From Gordonia jinghuaiqii (GTDB lineage: Bacteria; Actinomycetota; Actinomycetes; Mycobacteriales; Mycobacteriaceae): 64,000 nucleotides of DNA. The translations under genes and the position numbers were made by a program. Numbering within the stretch: the stretch's first letter is position 1; each line of letters begins with the position of its first letter. The notes beneath the pieces were generated by a model. The model saw nothing but the letters and a program-made list of their open reading frames with translations. It ran no database searches and had not been told where the DNA came from. The stretch lies in NCBI RefSeq assembly GCF_014041935.1, contig NZ_CP059491.1:868001-932000 (forward strand), written 5' to 3'. Of this stretch, positions 43,143 through 53,203 are shown piece after piece.

Positions 43143-43248
43143 TAGAACACGTTTCAGATTTGTCAGGCGGAACGCGTCCCGTAAGCGCGATCGGGCCTGT
43201 ACATGGGCACAAAGTCCCGGTGCTCGACAGAAATGAGAACGTGTTCTA
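43143..43248. promoter_or_regulatory. KstR-like boxes in the divergent kshA/hsaA promoter
   Basis: TAGAACACGTTTCA (43143-43156) matches TNNAACNNGTTNNA exactly and is 53 bp from the kshA start. GAGAACGTGTTCTA (43235-43248) differs only at the first base and is 68 bp from the hsaA start. One box therefore faces each divergent operon. Confidence 0.78.
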
Positions 43249-43315
43249 ATCTCGAACTCGTGAGTGCAGCGGCCGGCGTTGTCCGGTCGAGAAGAGACGA
43301 GTAGGAGCAGGCGAG

Positions 43316-44500
43316 ATGCCAGCACAACGGAGCGAAGCCGCCGAGCAGGTCCTGGAGAAGATCAACGCGCTGCTCCCGGAGATCGAGCAGCGCGCACAGG
43401 CCACCGAGGACCTGCGACGCATCCCTGACGAGACCGTGTCGAGCCTCGAGACCGCCGGCTTCTTCAGGCTGCTGCAGCCCGAGCAGTGGGGCGGCCATCA
43501 GGTCGATCCGGTCACGTTCTACGAGGCTGTCCGCCGCATCGCCTCGGCGTGCGGTTCCACCGGCTGGGTGTCGGGCATCATCGGCGTCCACAACTGGCAC
43601 CTCGCGCTCTTCGACCAGCGGGCGCAGGAGGATGTCTGGGGATCGGACACCAACGTCCGCATCTCGTCGTCGTACGCCCCGATGGGCATGGGCGAGGTGG
43701 TCGACGGCGGCTACAAGGTCAACGGTTCCTGGGCCTGGTCGTCGGGTTGCGAGACCGCGGACTGGGTCTTCGTGGGCGGTCCGGTCATCAAGAACGGCAA
43801 GCCCGTCGACTTCGTCAGCTTCCTCATCCCGCGCGAGGACTACACCATCAAGGACGTCTGGAACGTCGTCGGCCTGCGCGGTACCGGCTCCAACACCATC
43901 GAGGTCAAGGACGTCTTCGTGCCCACGCATCGCATGCTGAGCATGCGCACGATGTCGATGGGCCAGAGTCCGGGGCTCGAGATCAACACCGCGCCCGTCT
44001 ACAAGATGCCTTGGGGCACAATTCATCCCAGCACCATTGCGACGCCCATCGTCGGCATGGCCTACGGCGCCTACCACGCCCACGTCGAGCATCAGGGCAA
44101 GCGTGTCCGCGCCGCGTACGCCGGCGAGAAGGCCAAGGAGGATCCCTTCGCCAAGGTCCGTATCGCCGAGGCGGCCAGCGACATCGACGCCGCCTGGCGC
44201 CAGCTGTCGGGCAACCTGCAGGCCGAATACGACCTCATCGTGGCGGGCGAGGAGGTCCCGATGGAACTGCGGCTGGCCGCGCGTCGAGATCAGGTGCGCG
44301 CCACCGGGCGGGCCATCTCGGCCATCGACCGGCTCTTCGAGAACTCCGGCGCGCATGCCCTGGAGAACGGCACCCCGATCCAGCGGTTCTGGCGAGACGC
44401 ACACGCCGGTCGTGTGCACGCCGCCAACGATCCCGAACGCGCATACGTGGCATTCGGCAACGGCGAGTTCGGGATTCCCATCGGTGACACGATGGTGTGA
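43316..44500 (+). CDS. hsaA: 3-HSA monooxygenase, oxygenase component (HsaA)
   Basis: A 394-aa flavin-dependent monooxygenase, the exact length of HsaA, which hydroxylates 3-HSA to the catechol 3,4-DHSA using FMNH2. Conserved segments are ACGSTGWVSGIIGVHNWHLA, GSWAWSSGCETADWVFVGG, WNVVGLRGTGSNTIEV and PIQRFWRDAHAGRVHAAND. The reductase HsaB is encoded two genes downstream. A KstR-like box is upstream. This copy is the canonical sterol-pathway enzyme; the paralogue at 10588 sits in the accessory island. An RBS (GGAGCAGGCG region) precedes the ATG. Confidence 0.92.
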   Translation: MPAQRSEAAEQVLEKINALLPEIEQRAQATEDLRRIPDETVSSLETAGFFRLLQPEQWGGHQVDPVTFYEAVRRIASACGSTGWVSGIIGVHNWHLALFDQRAQEDVWGSDTNVRISSSYAPMGMGEVVDGGYKVNGSWAWSSGCETADWVFVGGPVIKNGKPVDFVSFLIPREDYTIKDVWNVVGLRGTGSNTIEVKDVFVPTHRMLSMRTMSMGQSPGLEINTAPVYKMPWGTIHPSTIATPIVGMAYGAYHAHVEHQGKRVRAAYAGEKAKEDPFAKVRIAEAASDIDAAWRQLSGNLQAEYDLIVAGEEVPMELRLAARRDQVRATGRAISAIDRLFENSGAHALENGTPIQRFWRDAHAGRVHAANDPERAYVAFGNGEFGIPIGDTMV

Positions 44501-45460
<960 letters not shown>

Positions 45461-45461
45461 C

Positions 45462-46049
45462 ATGACCCAGCGGACTTCCACGCGGACGCCCTACGGTTCC
45501 GCCGAGTTCGATTCCCGGCAGTTCCGCACCGCGATGGGTCAGTTCTGCACCGGTGTCACGGTCATCACGACCCTCGGCCCCGACGGCGGCCCGGTGGGGT
45601 TCGCCTGCCAGTCCTTCGCCGCGCTCTCCCTCGACCCGCCGCTCGTGCTGTTCTGTCCGATGAAGACCTCGCGGAGCTGGAAGGTCATCGAGGAGACCGG
45701 CAAGTTCTGCGTCAACATCCTCTCCAATCGGCAACAGGACGTCAGCGCGGCTTTCGGTGCGCCCGGTGACGACAAGTTCGCCAACATCACCTGGGACCCG
45801 TCACCGGCGGGTCTGCCGGTCATCCGGCACGGGCTCACCTGGGTGGAGTGCGACGTCGAGAGCGTCACCGACGGCGGAGACCACCACATCGTGATCGGCC
45901 GGGCACTCACGCTCGGAGAGGTGTTGCAGGACAAGCCTCTGCTGTTCTACCGCGGCGGCTACCTCTCGACCGAACACCCGCGGGTCACCCCCGCGCAGGC
46001 AGAACTGGAGAACTTCTTGACGTGGACGGGCGGGGACACGTGGCTGTGA
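45462..46049 (+). CDS. hsaB: Flavin reductase component of 3-HSA monooxygenase (HsaB)
   Basis: A 195-aa flavin reductase of the FMN-binding split-barrel family. FRTAMGQFCTGVTVITT and SFAALSLDPPLVLFCPMKTS form the flavin site; FCVNILSNRQQDVS and HHIVIGRALTLGE complete the fold. It supplies FMNH2 to HsaA using NADH. No second hsaB-like gene lies near the HsaA paralogue at 10588, so this reductase may serve both. Its stop overlaps the likely GTG start of the DUF1214 gene. Confidence 0.92.
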   Translation: MTQRTSTRTPYGSAEFDSRQFRTAMGQFCTGVTVITTLGPDGGPVGFACQSFAALSLDPPLVLFCPMKTSRSWKVIEETGKFCVNILSNRQQDVSAAFGAPGDDKFANITWDPSPAGLPVIRHGLTWVECDVESVTDGGDHHIVIGRALTLGEVLQDKPLLFYRGGYLSTEHPRVTPAQAELENFLTWTGGDTWL

Positions 46050-47272
46050 GTCCGGACAGCACCACCGACACCGACGACGCCCCCCAGACACCGGTGACCC
46101 GGCCTCTGGTCACCCAGCCGCTCACCGACGCGATCGCCGAGGCCGAGAAGCTCGTCACCGCAGCCGAATTCGCCGAGACCGAGCAGGATCTGGCCGAGGG
46201 GTACGACTATCTGGCCGGCAGCATCGCCGCGATCGTCCAGCTCGTCCGGGCGCGATCGCTGTCGCACCCGAACTTCGTCACCTCCACCGGGCCGGCGACC
46301 AAGATGGGGCTGGACAACCCGGACACGCTCTACTACCACGCCGACGTCGAACCGTCGGGCACCTACGTGGTCCGCGGCCGCCGCGGCACCACCACCGATC
46401 TCAGCTTCCAGGTCCTGCGCGGCGACTACACGGCGTCGGCGGTTCCCGGTGGTGAGGACGCGTTCGACGACCGCCGCCTCGACATCGCCGACGACGGGAC
46501 ATTCGAGCTCACGTTCGGCCCGCCGATCGCCGACCCGCCCGCAGGCTACTTCGCGCTCGGCGACGGGGCGTCGATGCTGGCGGTACGCGAGGTCTACTCC
46601 GACTGGACCGAGCGCAAGGGGTCGATCACCGTCGAACGTGTCGACACGGTGGGGACCGCGCCGGCCGAACCCGATCTGGCACGCGTCTCCAGGCGCTACG
46701 CCACCGCAGGCAAGATGCTCACGGCGCGCATCAACACCTGGTTCAACTTCCCCAAGTGGTTCTACCTCGACGAGCCGGTCAACACCTTCACCCCGCCGCG
46801 GCAGACGCCGGGAGGCCTGAGTACCCAGTTCTCGTCCGTCGGGCATTTCCGGCTGGGGCCCGATGAGGCCATGGTCATCACCATCCCGCGTTCGGATGCG
46901 CCCTATCAGGGCTTTCAGCTCGGCAGCATGTGGTACATCTCGCTCGACTACGTCAACCACCAGACCAGCCTCAACTCGGCTCAGGCGCAGGTCGATCCGG
47001 ACGGGATGATCCGGATGGTGGTGGCGCACCGCGATCCGGGCGTGGCCAACTGGATCGAGACCACCGGGCGGTCGAAGGGCATCCTGCAGTTCCGTTGGCA
47101 GCGGACCGATTCGCCGATCGGGCCCGACCTCGGGCCGTCCGCCGAGGTGGTCGGCTTCGACGAGGTGCACACGCACCTGCCGTATCTCGAGCACAACAAG
47201 ATCGACGCCGACGGCTGGGCGGAGCGGATCGCGGCGCGGCAACGCGCGTTCGCGGAGAGGATGCTGGGATGA
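46046..47272 (+). CDS. DUF1214-type protein of unknown function (Rv3531c-like position)
   Basis: A 408-aa protein. The N-terminal region includes DLAEGYDYLAGSIAAIVQLV and NPDTLYYHADVEPSGTYVVRG; the C-terminal part contains AYLDYVNHQTSLNSAQAQV-like DUF1214/DUF1254 elements (SLDYVNHQTSLNS) and FRWQRTDSP. No signal peptide is visible, unlike many DUF1254 proteins. GTG at 46046 is preferred because it overlaps the hsaB stop by 4 bp. The following SDR and sulfotransferase-like genes repeat the Rv3531c-Rv3530c-Rv3529c order of the sterol regulon as I recall it. A role in modifying a steroid intermediate is possible but unproven. Confidence 0.78.
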   Translation: MSPDSTTDTDDAPQTPVTRPLVTQPLTDAIAEAEKLVTAAEFAETEQDLAEGYDYLAGSIAAIVQLVRARSLSHPNFVTSTGPATKMGLDNPDTLYYHADVEPSGTYVVRGRRGTTTDLSFQVLRGDYTASAVPGGEDAFDDRRLDIADDGTFELTFGPPIADPPAGYFALGDGASMLAVREVYSDWTERKGSITVERVDTVGTAPAEPDLARVSRRYATAGKMLTARINTWFNFPKWFYLDEPVNTFTPPRQTPGGLSTQFSSVGHFRLGPDEAMVITIPRSDAPYQGFQLGSMWYISLDYVNHQTSLNSAQAQVDPDGMIRMVVAHRDPGVANWIETTGRSKGILQFRWQRTDSPIGPDLGPSAEVVGFDEVHTHLPYLEHNKIDADGWAERIAARQRAFAERMLG

Positions 47273-48069
47273 GTGCTGGAGTGCCCGGTGCCGGACTGCT
47301 GGACGACAAGGTGGTCGTCGTATCGGGGGTGGGACCGGGTCTCGGGCGGTCGATCTGCCTGCGCGCGGCCGCCGAAGGCGCACGGGTGGTGCTCGCGGCC
47401 CGTACCGAGTCCCGGTTGAAAGAGGTTGCCGCCGAGATCGATGCGGCCGGCGGCACCAGTCTGGTGGTGCCCTCCGACATCACCGACGACGCCGCGGTCG
47501 ACAATCTCGTGGCCACCACCGTCGCCGAGTTCGGGCGGGCGGACGTGCTGGTCAACAATGCCTTCGCCCTGCCGTCGATGAAGCCGCTGGGACGCACCGA
47601 CCTCGACCAGATCGCCGCCAGTATCGACGTGACGGTGCTGGGTACGCTGCGCGTCATCCGAGCGTTCACCGACACGCTGGCCGACGCCGACGGCTCGATC
47701 GTGAACATCAACTCGATGGTCATCCGGCACTCCGAACCGCGGTACGGCAGCTACAAGATCGCCAAATCGGCACTGCTGGCCATGTCCCAGTCGTTGGCGA
47801 CCGAGCTCGGCGACAAGGGGATCCGCGTCAACTCGGTCGCACCGGGCTACATCTGGGACGACCAGCTGAAGTGGTACTTCGGCGAGGTCGCCAAGAAGTA
47901 CGGGATCACCCCCGAGCAGGTCTACGAACAGACCGCCTCGAAGTCGGACCTCAAGCGTCTGCCCGAACCCGACGAGATCGCCGACGCCGTCGTGTTCCTC
48001 GCCTCCCCGATGGCGCGGGCCATCACCGGGCACACGCTGGACGTGAATTGCGGTGAATACCATGACTAG
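47269..48069 (+). CDS. SDR family oxidoreductase (Rv3530c-like position)
   Basis: A 266-aa SDR with SGVGPGLGRSICLRAAAEGA as cofactor motif, ADVLVNNAFALPS (Ala-Phe in place of the usual Gly), catalytic serine in NINSMVIRH and YKIAK. Its ATG overlaps the DUF1214 stop. It lies in the KstR-type operon with hsaACB, so the substrate is probably a sterol intermediate. The overlap with the sulfotransferase-like gene downstream is 8 bp. Confidence 0.88.
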   Translation: MSAGVPGAGLLDDKVVVVSGVGPGLGRSICLRAAAEGARVVLAARTESRLKEVAAEIDAAGGTSLVVPSDITDDAAVDNLVATTVAEFGRADVLVNNAFALPSMKPLGRTDLDQIAASIDVTVLGTLRVIRAFTDTLADADGSIVNINSMVIRHSEPRYGSYKIAKSALLAMSQSLATELGDKGIRVNSVAPGYIWDDQLKWYFGEVAKKYGITPEQVYEQTASKSDLKRLPEPDEIADAVVFLASPMARAITGHTLDVNCGEYHD

Positions 48070-49204
48070 TGCGGCTCGGACCGACGTCGGGACGATCGAG
48101 GATCTGCACTCCTCGGCGACACGCGCCACCGGCCTGGACGACTTCGGCGACCCCGACTACCTCGAAGCGCTGGGCATCCTGCTCGACTCGTATCGGGCCG
48201 AGGCCGGCCTGACCGAGCTGGGCAGCAAGATGTTCCGCTTCTTCCTCAAGGGCGCCCTGATCGCCAGATTGCTGAGCGAGGCGTCGTGGAAGGCGAATCC
48301 GGCGCACGCCGACGTCGAGGTCACCCGGCCGATCTTCGTGACCGGCCTGCCGCGCACGGGAACGACTGCGCTGCACCGTCTTCTCGCCGCCGACCCGAAC
48401 CATCAGGGCCTAGAGATGTGGCTGGCGGAGTTCCCGCAGCCCCGGCCCCCGCGGGAGACCTGGACCGACAACCCGGTCTACCAGCAGATCCAGTCCGGCT
48501 TCGAGCAGCACCATGTGGAGAATCCGGAGTTCATGGGCCTGCACTACATGGATGCGGGCGAGGTCGAGGAATGCTGGCAGTTGTTGCGCCAGAGCGTCAT
48601 GTCGATCTCGTACGAATCACTGGCCCACATCCCCACCTACTCACAGTGGCTCGCCGCGCAGGACTGGACGCCGGCGTACCGGCGTCACCGGCGCAACCTG
48701 CAACTGATCGGCCTGAACGACCCGGGAAAAAGGTGGGTGCTCAAGAACCCGAGTCACCTGTTCGCGCTGGACGCCTTGATGGCGGCGTACCCGGACGCGC
48801 TGGTCATCCAGACGCATCGGGAGCCCAGCACCATCATCGCGTCGATGTGCAGCCTGGCCGAACACGCCACCCCGGGATGGTCGACGACCTTCACCGGTGA
48901 CCAGATCGGCCGCGATCAGCTGGAGCTGTGGTCGCGCGGATTGCGGGAGTTCTCCGCCGCGCGAACCAGATACGACCGCGACCAGTTCCTCGACATCGAC
49001 TTCGTCGATCTGCGTTCGGATCCGATGGGTACCGTCGAACGCGTGTACGCCGCTCTCGACATCCCGATGTCGGACGCCGCGCGCGGCGCGGTGGCAGCGC
49101 TCGACGAGGAGAGCCGTTCGGGGGCGCGAAAACCACAGCACCGCTACCAACTGGCCGACTACGGGCTCGACGAAGAGATGGTCGAGGCGGCGTTCGGACG
49201 CTGA
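48062..49204 (+). CDS. Sulfotransferase family protein (Rv3529c-like)
   Basis: A 380-aa protein of the Stf/sulfotransferase_3 group. The PAPS 5'-phosphate loop is FVTGLPRTGTTALHRLL, the 3'-phosphate region is VLKNPSHLFALDALMAAYPDA, and HREPSTIIASMCSL carries a conserved Ser. It should transfer sulfate from PAPS to a hydroxyl of an unknown acceptor. The start is ATG 48062, or GTG 48053 in the same frame. It ends the hsaA operon. The PAPS-producing cysD-cysNC operon is 6.5 kb away, a functional link worth noting. Confidence 0.85.
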   Translation: MTSAARTDVGTIEDLHSSATRATGLDDFGDPDYLEALGILLDSYRAEAGLTELGSKMFRFFLKGALIARLLSEASWKANPAHADVEVTRPIFVTGLPRTGTTALHRLLAADPNHQGLEMWLAEFPQPRPPRETWTDNPVYQQIQSGFEQHHVENPEFMGLHYMDAGEVEECWQLLRQSVMSISYESLAHIPTYSQWLAAQDWTPAYRRHRRNLQLIGLNDPGKRWVLKNPSHLFALDALMAAYPDALVIQTHREPSTIIASMCSLAEHATPGWSTTFTGDQIGRDQLELWSRGLREFSAARTRYDRDQFLDIDFVDLRSDPMGTVERVYAALDIPMSDAARGAVAALDEESRSGARKPQHRYQLADYGLDEEMVEAAFGR

Positions 49205-49277
49205 ACAGCGTACGGCCGCCAAGTGCAGTCCGGCGATCGCCGGGCGCCGGTGCGCTTTCGGTTCTACAGTGCAACCC

Positions 49278-49907
49278 ATGCCAGCACCGGAGAACCGGCG
49301 GTCCGCGGAGGGTCTGAGCCGGCTGATCGCGTTCGCGGATGCCGTGGTCGCCATCGCACTCACCCTGCTGGTGCTGCCGCTCGTCGACATCGCGAGCGAA
49401 CTGCGCGAGGGCACCACGGTGGCCGACGTCGTGTCGGACAAGTCCGTCGAGCTCGGCAGCTTCCTCGTGAGCTTCGTGGTGATCTGGATCCTGTGGCGGC
49501 AGCACCACCAGACGATGGAGTACTTCCGTGCCTATGACCGGACGATCGTCAACCTGCACTTCGTCTGGCTGCTGACGATCGTGGCGCTACCGTTCGCCAC
49601 CGCACTCGTCGACGGCGAGCACGTCGAGCAGGCCAATGTGCTCTACATCGGAGTCCTCGCGGTGTCGGTGGCCGCGCTGGTCGCCATTGCGCGATGGGGC
49701 CAGCGTCATCGCGACCTGCTCGTCGACGACGAGCAGACCGAACGGTGGAGGCAGTTCTCCGGCGGACTGGGCACCCTGCTGGTGCTGGCGGTCGCCCTGA
49801 TCATCGCCATCGTGTTCCCGCGCAGCGGCAACGTACCCCTGCTGTTGCTGGTCCTCACCGATCCGGCCGAGCGGATGCTCGACCGGATTCGGAAACCGGC
49901 CGTTTGA
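49278..49907 (+). CDS. TMEM175-like (DUF1211) potassium channel family protein
   Basis: A 209-aa membrane protein with about six transmembrane helices. The first helix carries RLIAFADAVVAIALTLLVLPL, a variant of the family R-x3-F-S-D-G/A signature with Ala for Ser. VIWILWRQHHQTMEYFRAYD and LHFVWLLTIVALPFATALV follow. Bacterial members form tetrameric K+-selective leak channels. The ATG at 49278 places the signature near the N-terminus. It has no obvious link with the neighbouring catabolic operons. Confidence 0.82.
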   Translation: MPAPENRRSAEGLSRLIAFADAVVAIALTLLVLPLVDIASELREGTTVADVVSDKSVELGSFLVSFVVIWILWRQHHQTMEYFRAYDRTIVNLHFVWLLTIVALPFATALVDGEHVEQANVLYIGVLAVSVAALVAIARWGQRHRDLLVDDEQTERWRQFSGGLGTLLVLAVALIIAIVFPRSGNVPLLLLVLTDPAERMLDRIRKPAV

Positions 49908-49945
49908 GGGGTCGAGCCCGAACACGGCCCGTCGGTGACGTTCCT

Positions 49946-51061
49946 CTAACGAAGACCTGCGGCGGCGTGCGCGACCGCGCTGTGAGGCGCACCGAGCAGC
50001 TGTGAGGTGCTCTGTGCGCGTTTGAAATAGAGGCCGATGTCGTGTTCCCAGGTGATGCCGATGCCGCCGTGCAACTGGATCGCCTCGCCGGTGATGCTGC
50101 GGTAGGCGTCGGAGCAGTAGACGTGCGCGGCCAGAGCGAGTTCGGCGGCGTCGGGCGCGTCGGCGGCGACCGCCGCGACGGCCGCCCGCGAGATCGACCG
50201 GGCCGTCTCGACGAGCACATACATGTCGGCCATGCGATGTTTGAGCGCCTGGAACGATCCGATGATGCGACCGAACTGCTTGCGCGACTTGGTGTATTCG
50301 ACGGTGAGATCCAGTGCGCGCTGCGCGCCACCGACCTGTTCGGCCGACAGCAGTGCCCAGGCGAGTGTTCGCAGGCGTGCCGCGAGGTCGGCGGGGGCGG
50401 GGATCACGGTCGAGGCGACCTCGTCGAAGCGGACGGAGGCCAGCGCGCGGGTGGGGTCCAGAACCGGCATCGGTGACACCGTCACGCCCGGGGAGTCGGC
50501 GGCCACCTCGTGCAGGGTGACGTGCTCACCCGGGCCGGAGGCCAAGACGAGGAACACATCCGCCGACTCGGCGTCGACGACGTAATGCGCCGTGCCGGAG
50601 AGCAGTCCGGCGTCGGCGTGCACGCCGGGGCGGTCGCAGCCGCGTTCGCCGGCCCAACAGAGTGCGGCGATCCGCTCACCGGCGGCCAGATCTCCGAGCA
50701 ACCTCGACGAGGCGTCGTCATCCGCGGCCAGCATCACCGCCGAGGTGGCGAGTACCGCCGAGCCGAAAGCCGGGACGGGGCTCAGCGCGGCGCCGAGTTC
50801 TTCGAGGACGGCGGCGGTTTCCAGCCAGCTCGCACCCGCACCGCCGTGCGCTTCGGGGATCGGGAGTGCGGCGACCCCGATCTCGGTGCACAGGGTCTGC
50901 CACAGACTCGCGTCGATCCGGCCGGGCGAGGCCATCGCGGAGCGGACCGCAGCCGAATCCCCTCGGCGCCGGAGGAGGTCGCGCACCGACTCGGCGAGCG
51001 CTTCGCGCTCCTCCGGTGAGATCGCGGGGGACAGGGTCCCGGAGTCAACGTTCACGGTCAC
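49946..51061 (-). CDS. Acyl-CoA dehydrogenase (FadE33-like position)
   Basis: A 371-aa acyl-CoA dehydrogenase with TKSRKQFGRIIGSFQALKHR, QLHGGIGITWEHDIGLYFKRA and a reduced N-terminal half, typical of partner subunits. The GTG start overlaps the preceding gene by 4 bp (GTGA). It is last in a four-gene operon behind a perfect KstR2 box. In M. tuberculosis fadE31-fadE32-fadE33 form a KstR2-regulated set for breakdown of the remaining C/D rings (HIP pathway). By order this would be the third member; its length is longer than Rv3564, so the name is tentative. Confidence 0.82.
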   Translation of the reverse strand: MTVNVDSGTLSPAISPEEREALAESVRDLLRRRGDSAAVRSAMASPGRIDASLWQTLCTEIGVAALPIPEAHGGAGASWLETAAVLEELGAALSPVPAFGSAVLATSAVMLAADDDASSRLLGDLAAGERIAALCWAGERGCDRPGVHADAGLLSGTAHYVVDAESADVFLVLASGPGEHVTLHEVAADSPGVTVSPMPVLDPTRALASVRFDEVASTVIPAPADLAARLRTLAWALLSAEQVGGAQRALDLTVEYTKSRKQFGRIIGSFQALKHRMADMYVLVETARSISRAAVAAVAADAPDAAELALAAHVYCSDAYRSITGEAIQLHGGIGITWEHDIGLYFKRAQSTSQLLGAPHSAVAHAAAGLR

Positions 51062-52029
51062 AACGTCTCCAGGATGTGTTGGCGGTGCACGGCGGGAGCG
51101 CCCCAGGCGCTGAGCAGCGCGCGGGTCTTGGTGATGTACAACGAGATGTCGTGTTCGGCGGTGTAGCCGATCGCTCCCATCACCTGCAGTGAGCGACGCG
51201 CCGACAGGTGTGCGGCGTCGGCCGCGGCGACCTTCGCCGCCGAGACGTCCCGGGACACATCGGTGTCCTCGGGAACCTGCCCGTCGATCCCGAGTGCGGC
51301 GGCATGGACCAGCGGGCGGGCCATCTCGATGGCGATCGCCACATCGGCGAGGTGGTGTTTGACCGCCTGGAATGAACCGATGGGCTTGCCGAACTGCTTG
51401 CGGGACTGCGCGTATTGCGCGGCGATCGTGAGCATCGCCTGGCCGAGCCCGAGGAGCTGTGCGGCGGTGGCGAGTGCACCGGCGTCGGCGGCATCGGAGG
51501 CGTCGACCCCGGACGCGAGCTGCTTGTCCGGCGCCACCCGGGACAGTGTGCGTGTCGGGTCGACGGAGGCCTCGGTGCCCTCCACCGAAGCCGTCGACAG
51601 CACACCGTCGACGACGACATACACATCCGCGGACGCCACGTCGGGTGCCATCGGCTGCAGCGGGGCGATCGCACAGGTCGCGAGGCGACCTTCGGCGAGC
51701 TCGCTCAGGTACCGGCCGGACACGTCGGCGTCACGGAACAGGACCGGCAGTACCGCAACGCTCTCGGCGATCGGCCCGGGCGCGCAGTGACGTCCGAGCT
51801 GTTCGACCGCGACGACCATCTCCACGGCGCCCGCGCTGCTCCCGCCATGCGATTCATCGATCAGCAAGCCGCTGATCCCGGCGTCGGCGAGCTGGGAGTA
51901 CACCTTGGCGACCGCGGTGCGATCACCGGCGGCCCAGGCACGTGCCGCGGCAGGCATGTCGGCCTTGCCCAGCATCGCGTCGACCGTCGATGCCAGGTCG
52001 GTGTGGATGTCGGAGAGTTGAAAGTCCAT
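51058..52029 (-). CDS. Acyl-CoA dehydrogenase (FadE32-like position)
   Basis: A 323-aa short acyl-CoA dehydrogenase, close in length to M. tuberculosis FadE32/FadE33 (about 319). It has QSRKQFGKPIGSFQAVKHHL and QVMGAIGYTAEHDISLYITK. The substrate-binding middle domain is shortened, indicating a non-catalytic or half-site subunit that pairs with a larger FadE. It starts 6 bp after fadE31 and overlaps the next gene. It probably joins FadE31 in an alpha2beta2 complex. Confidence 0.82.
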   Translation of the reverse strand: MDFQLSDIHTDLASTVDAMLGKADMPAAARAWAAGDRTAVAKVYSQLADAGISGLLIDESHGGSSAGAVEMVVAVEQLGRHCAPGPIAESVAVLPVLFRDADVSGRYLSELAEGRLATCAIAPLQPMAPDVASADVYVVVDGVLSTASVEGTEASVDPTRTLSRVAPDKQLASGVDASDAADAGALATAAQLLGLGQAMLTIAAQYAQSRKQFGKPIGSFQAVKHHLADVAIAIEMARPLVHAAALGIDGQVPEDTDVSRDVSAAKVAAADAAHLSARRSLQVMGAIGYTAEHDISLYITKTRALLSAWGAPAVHRQHILETL

Positions 52030-52035
52030 GGGATT

Positions 52036-53202
52036 CTACCGATCTCCGCGAGGAAGGCCGAGGAGTCGCTCGGCGATGACGTTGCGTTGGATCTCGTTGG
52101 TGCCGGCGTAGATCGGGCCGGACAAGGAGAACAGGTAACCGTCCATCCACGGGTCGTCGAGCTCGGCGGCGGCCCCCTGCAGGTCGAGGGCCGTCTCGTG
52201 GGCGGCGATGTCCCACTGCGACCAGAAGACCTTGTTGATCGACGATTCCATGCCCAGTGAGCCGCCGGCGGCGAGACGGCTCACCGTCTGATAGGTCGAC
52301 AGTTCGTAGGCGCGGGAACCGATCCACGCGTCGGCGACACGCGCGTCGGCGTTCGCCGTCGACGGCACGTCGTCGCGGTTGGAACGCCAGAGCTCCACCA
52401 GACGGTCCGTGGTGGCGAGGAACCGTCCCGGCGCGCGCAGCGACAGGCCGCGTTCGTTGGCGGCGGTGCTCATCGCCACCCGCCATCCGTTGTCGACCTC
52501 GCCGATGACCCCGGACGCGCCCGGGTCGGACGGGTCGTCGGGGACGAAGACGTTCTCCAGGAACACTTCTGCGAATCCGGCCTCGCCGTCGAGCTGTGCG
52601 ATGGGGCGGACGGTGACGCCCTCGGCGCGCAGGTCGAACATGAAATAGGTCAGGCCCTTGTGCCGTTGCGCCTGCTTGTCGGTGCGGAACAGACCGAAGG
52701 CGCGGTCGGCGAAGCTCGAGCGTGAGCTCCAGGTCTTCTGGCCGCTGAGCAGCCAGCCGCCCTCGGTGCGCACCGCGGTCGACCGCAACGACGCGAGGTC
52801 ACTGCCGGCCTCCGGCTCGCTCCACGCCTGGCCCCAGATCTCCTCGGCGTTGGCCATCTTGGGCAGGATGTTCTCGAGCTGTGCGGGACTCGCGTGTTCG
52901 AACAGGGTGGGTGCCAGCAGGAAGATGCCGTTCTGGCTCACGCGGCCGGGCGCACCGGAACGGTAGTACTCCTCCTCGAAGATGACCCAGTGCAGCAGTG
53001 GTGCGTCGCGTCCGCCGAACTCCTCCGGCCAACTGACCACCGACATGCGATCGGCGGCCAGCTTCCGCTCCCACTCACGGTGGGCCTCGAAACCCTCGGC
53101 GGTGTCCATCGACGGGAGGGGTTCTTGCGGAACGTTGTCCGCCATCCAGGTACGTACTTCGGCGCGGAACGCCTCGGCGGCGTCGTCGAACATCAGGTCC
53201 AT
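52036..53202 (-). CDS. fadE31: Acyl-CoA dehydrogenase (FadE31-like)
   Basis: A 388-aa acyl-CoA dehydrogenase. It opens with FDDAAEAFRAEVRTWMADNV, then VVSWPEEFGGRDAPLLHWVIFEEEY, AWSEPEAGSDLASLRSTAV and GGWLLSGQKTWSSRSSF, and ends GPIYAGTNEIQRNVIAERLLGLPR. This layout, the companion short FadE genes and the KstR2 box point to FadE31 of the HIP (C/D-ring) branch of sterol catabolism. The symbol is by recollection of sequence and order, not a search. One base separates it from the crotonase gene. Confidence 0.8.
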   Translation of the reverse strand: MDLMFDDAAEAFRAEVRTWMADNVPQEPLPSMDTAEGFEAHREWERKLAADRMSVVSWPEEFGGRDAPLLHWVIFEEEYYRSGAPGRVSQNGIFLLAPTLFEHASPAQLENILPKMANAEEIWGQAWSEPEAGSDLASLRSTAVRTEGGWLLSGQKTWSSRSSFADRAFGLFRTDKQAQRHKGLTYFMFDLRAEGVTVRPIAQLDGEAGFAEVFLENVFVPDDPSDPGASGVIGEVDNGWRVAMSTAANERGLSLRAPGRFLATTDRLVELWRSNRDDVPSTANADARVADAWIGSRAYELSTYQTVSRLAAGGSLGMESSINKVFWSQWDIAAHETALDLQGAAAELDDPWMDGYLFSLSGPIYAGTNEIQRNVIAERLLGLPRGDR

Positions 53203-53203
53203 G

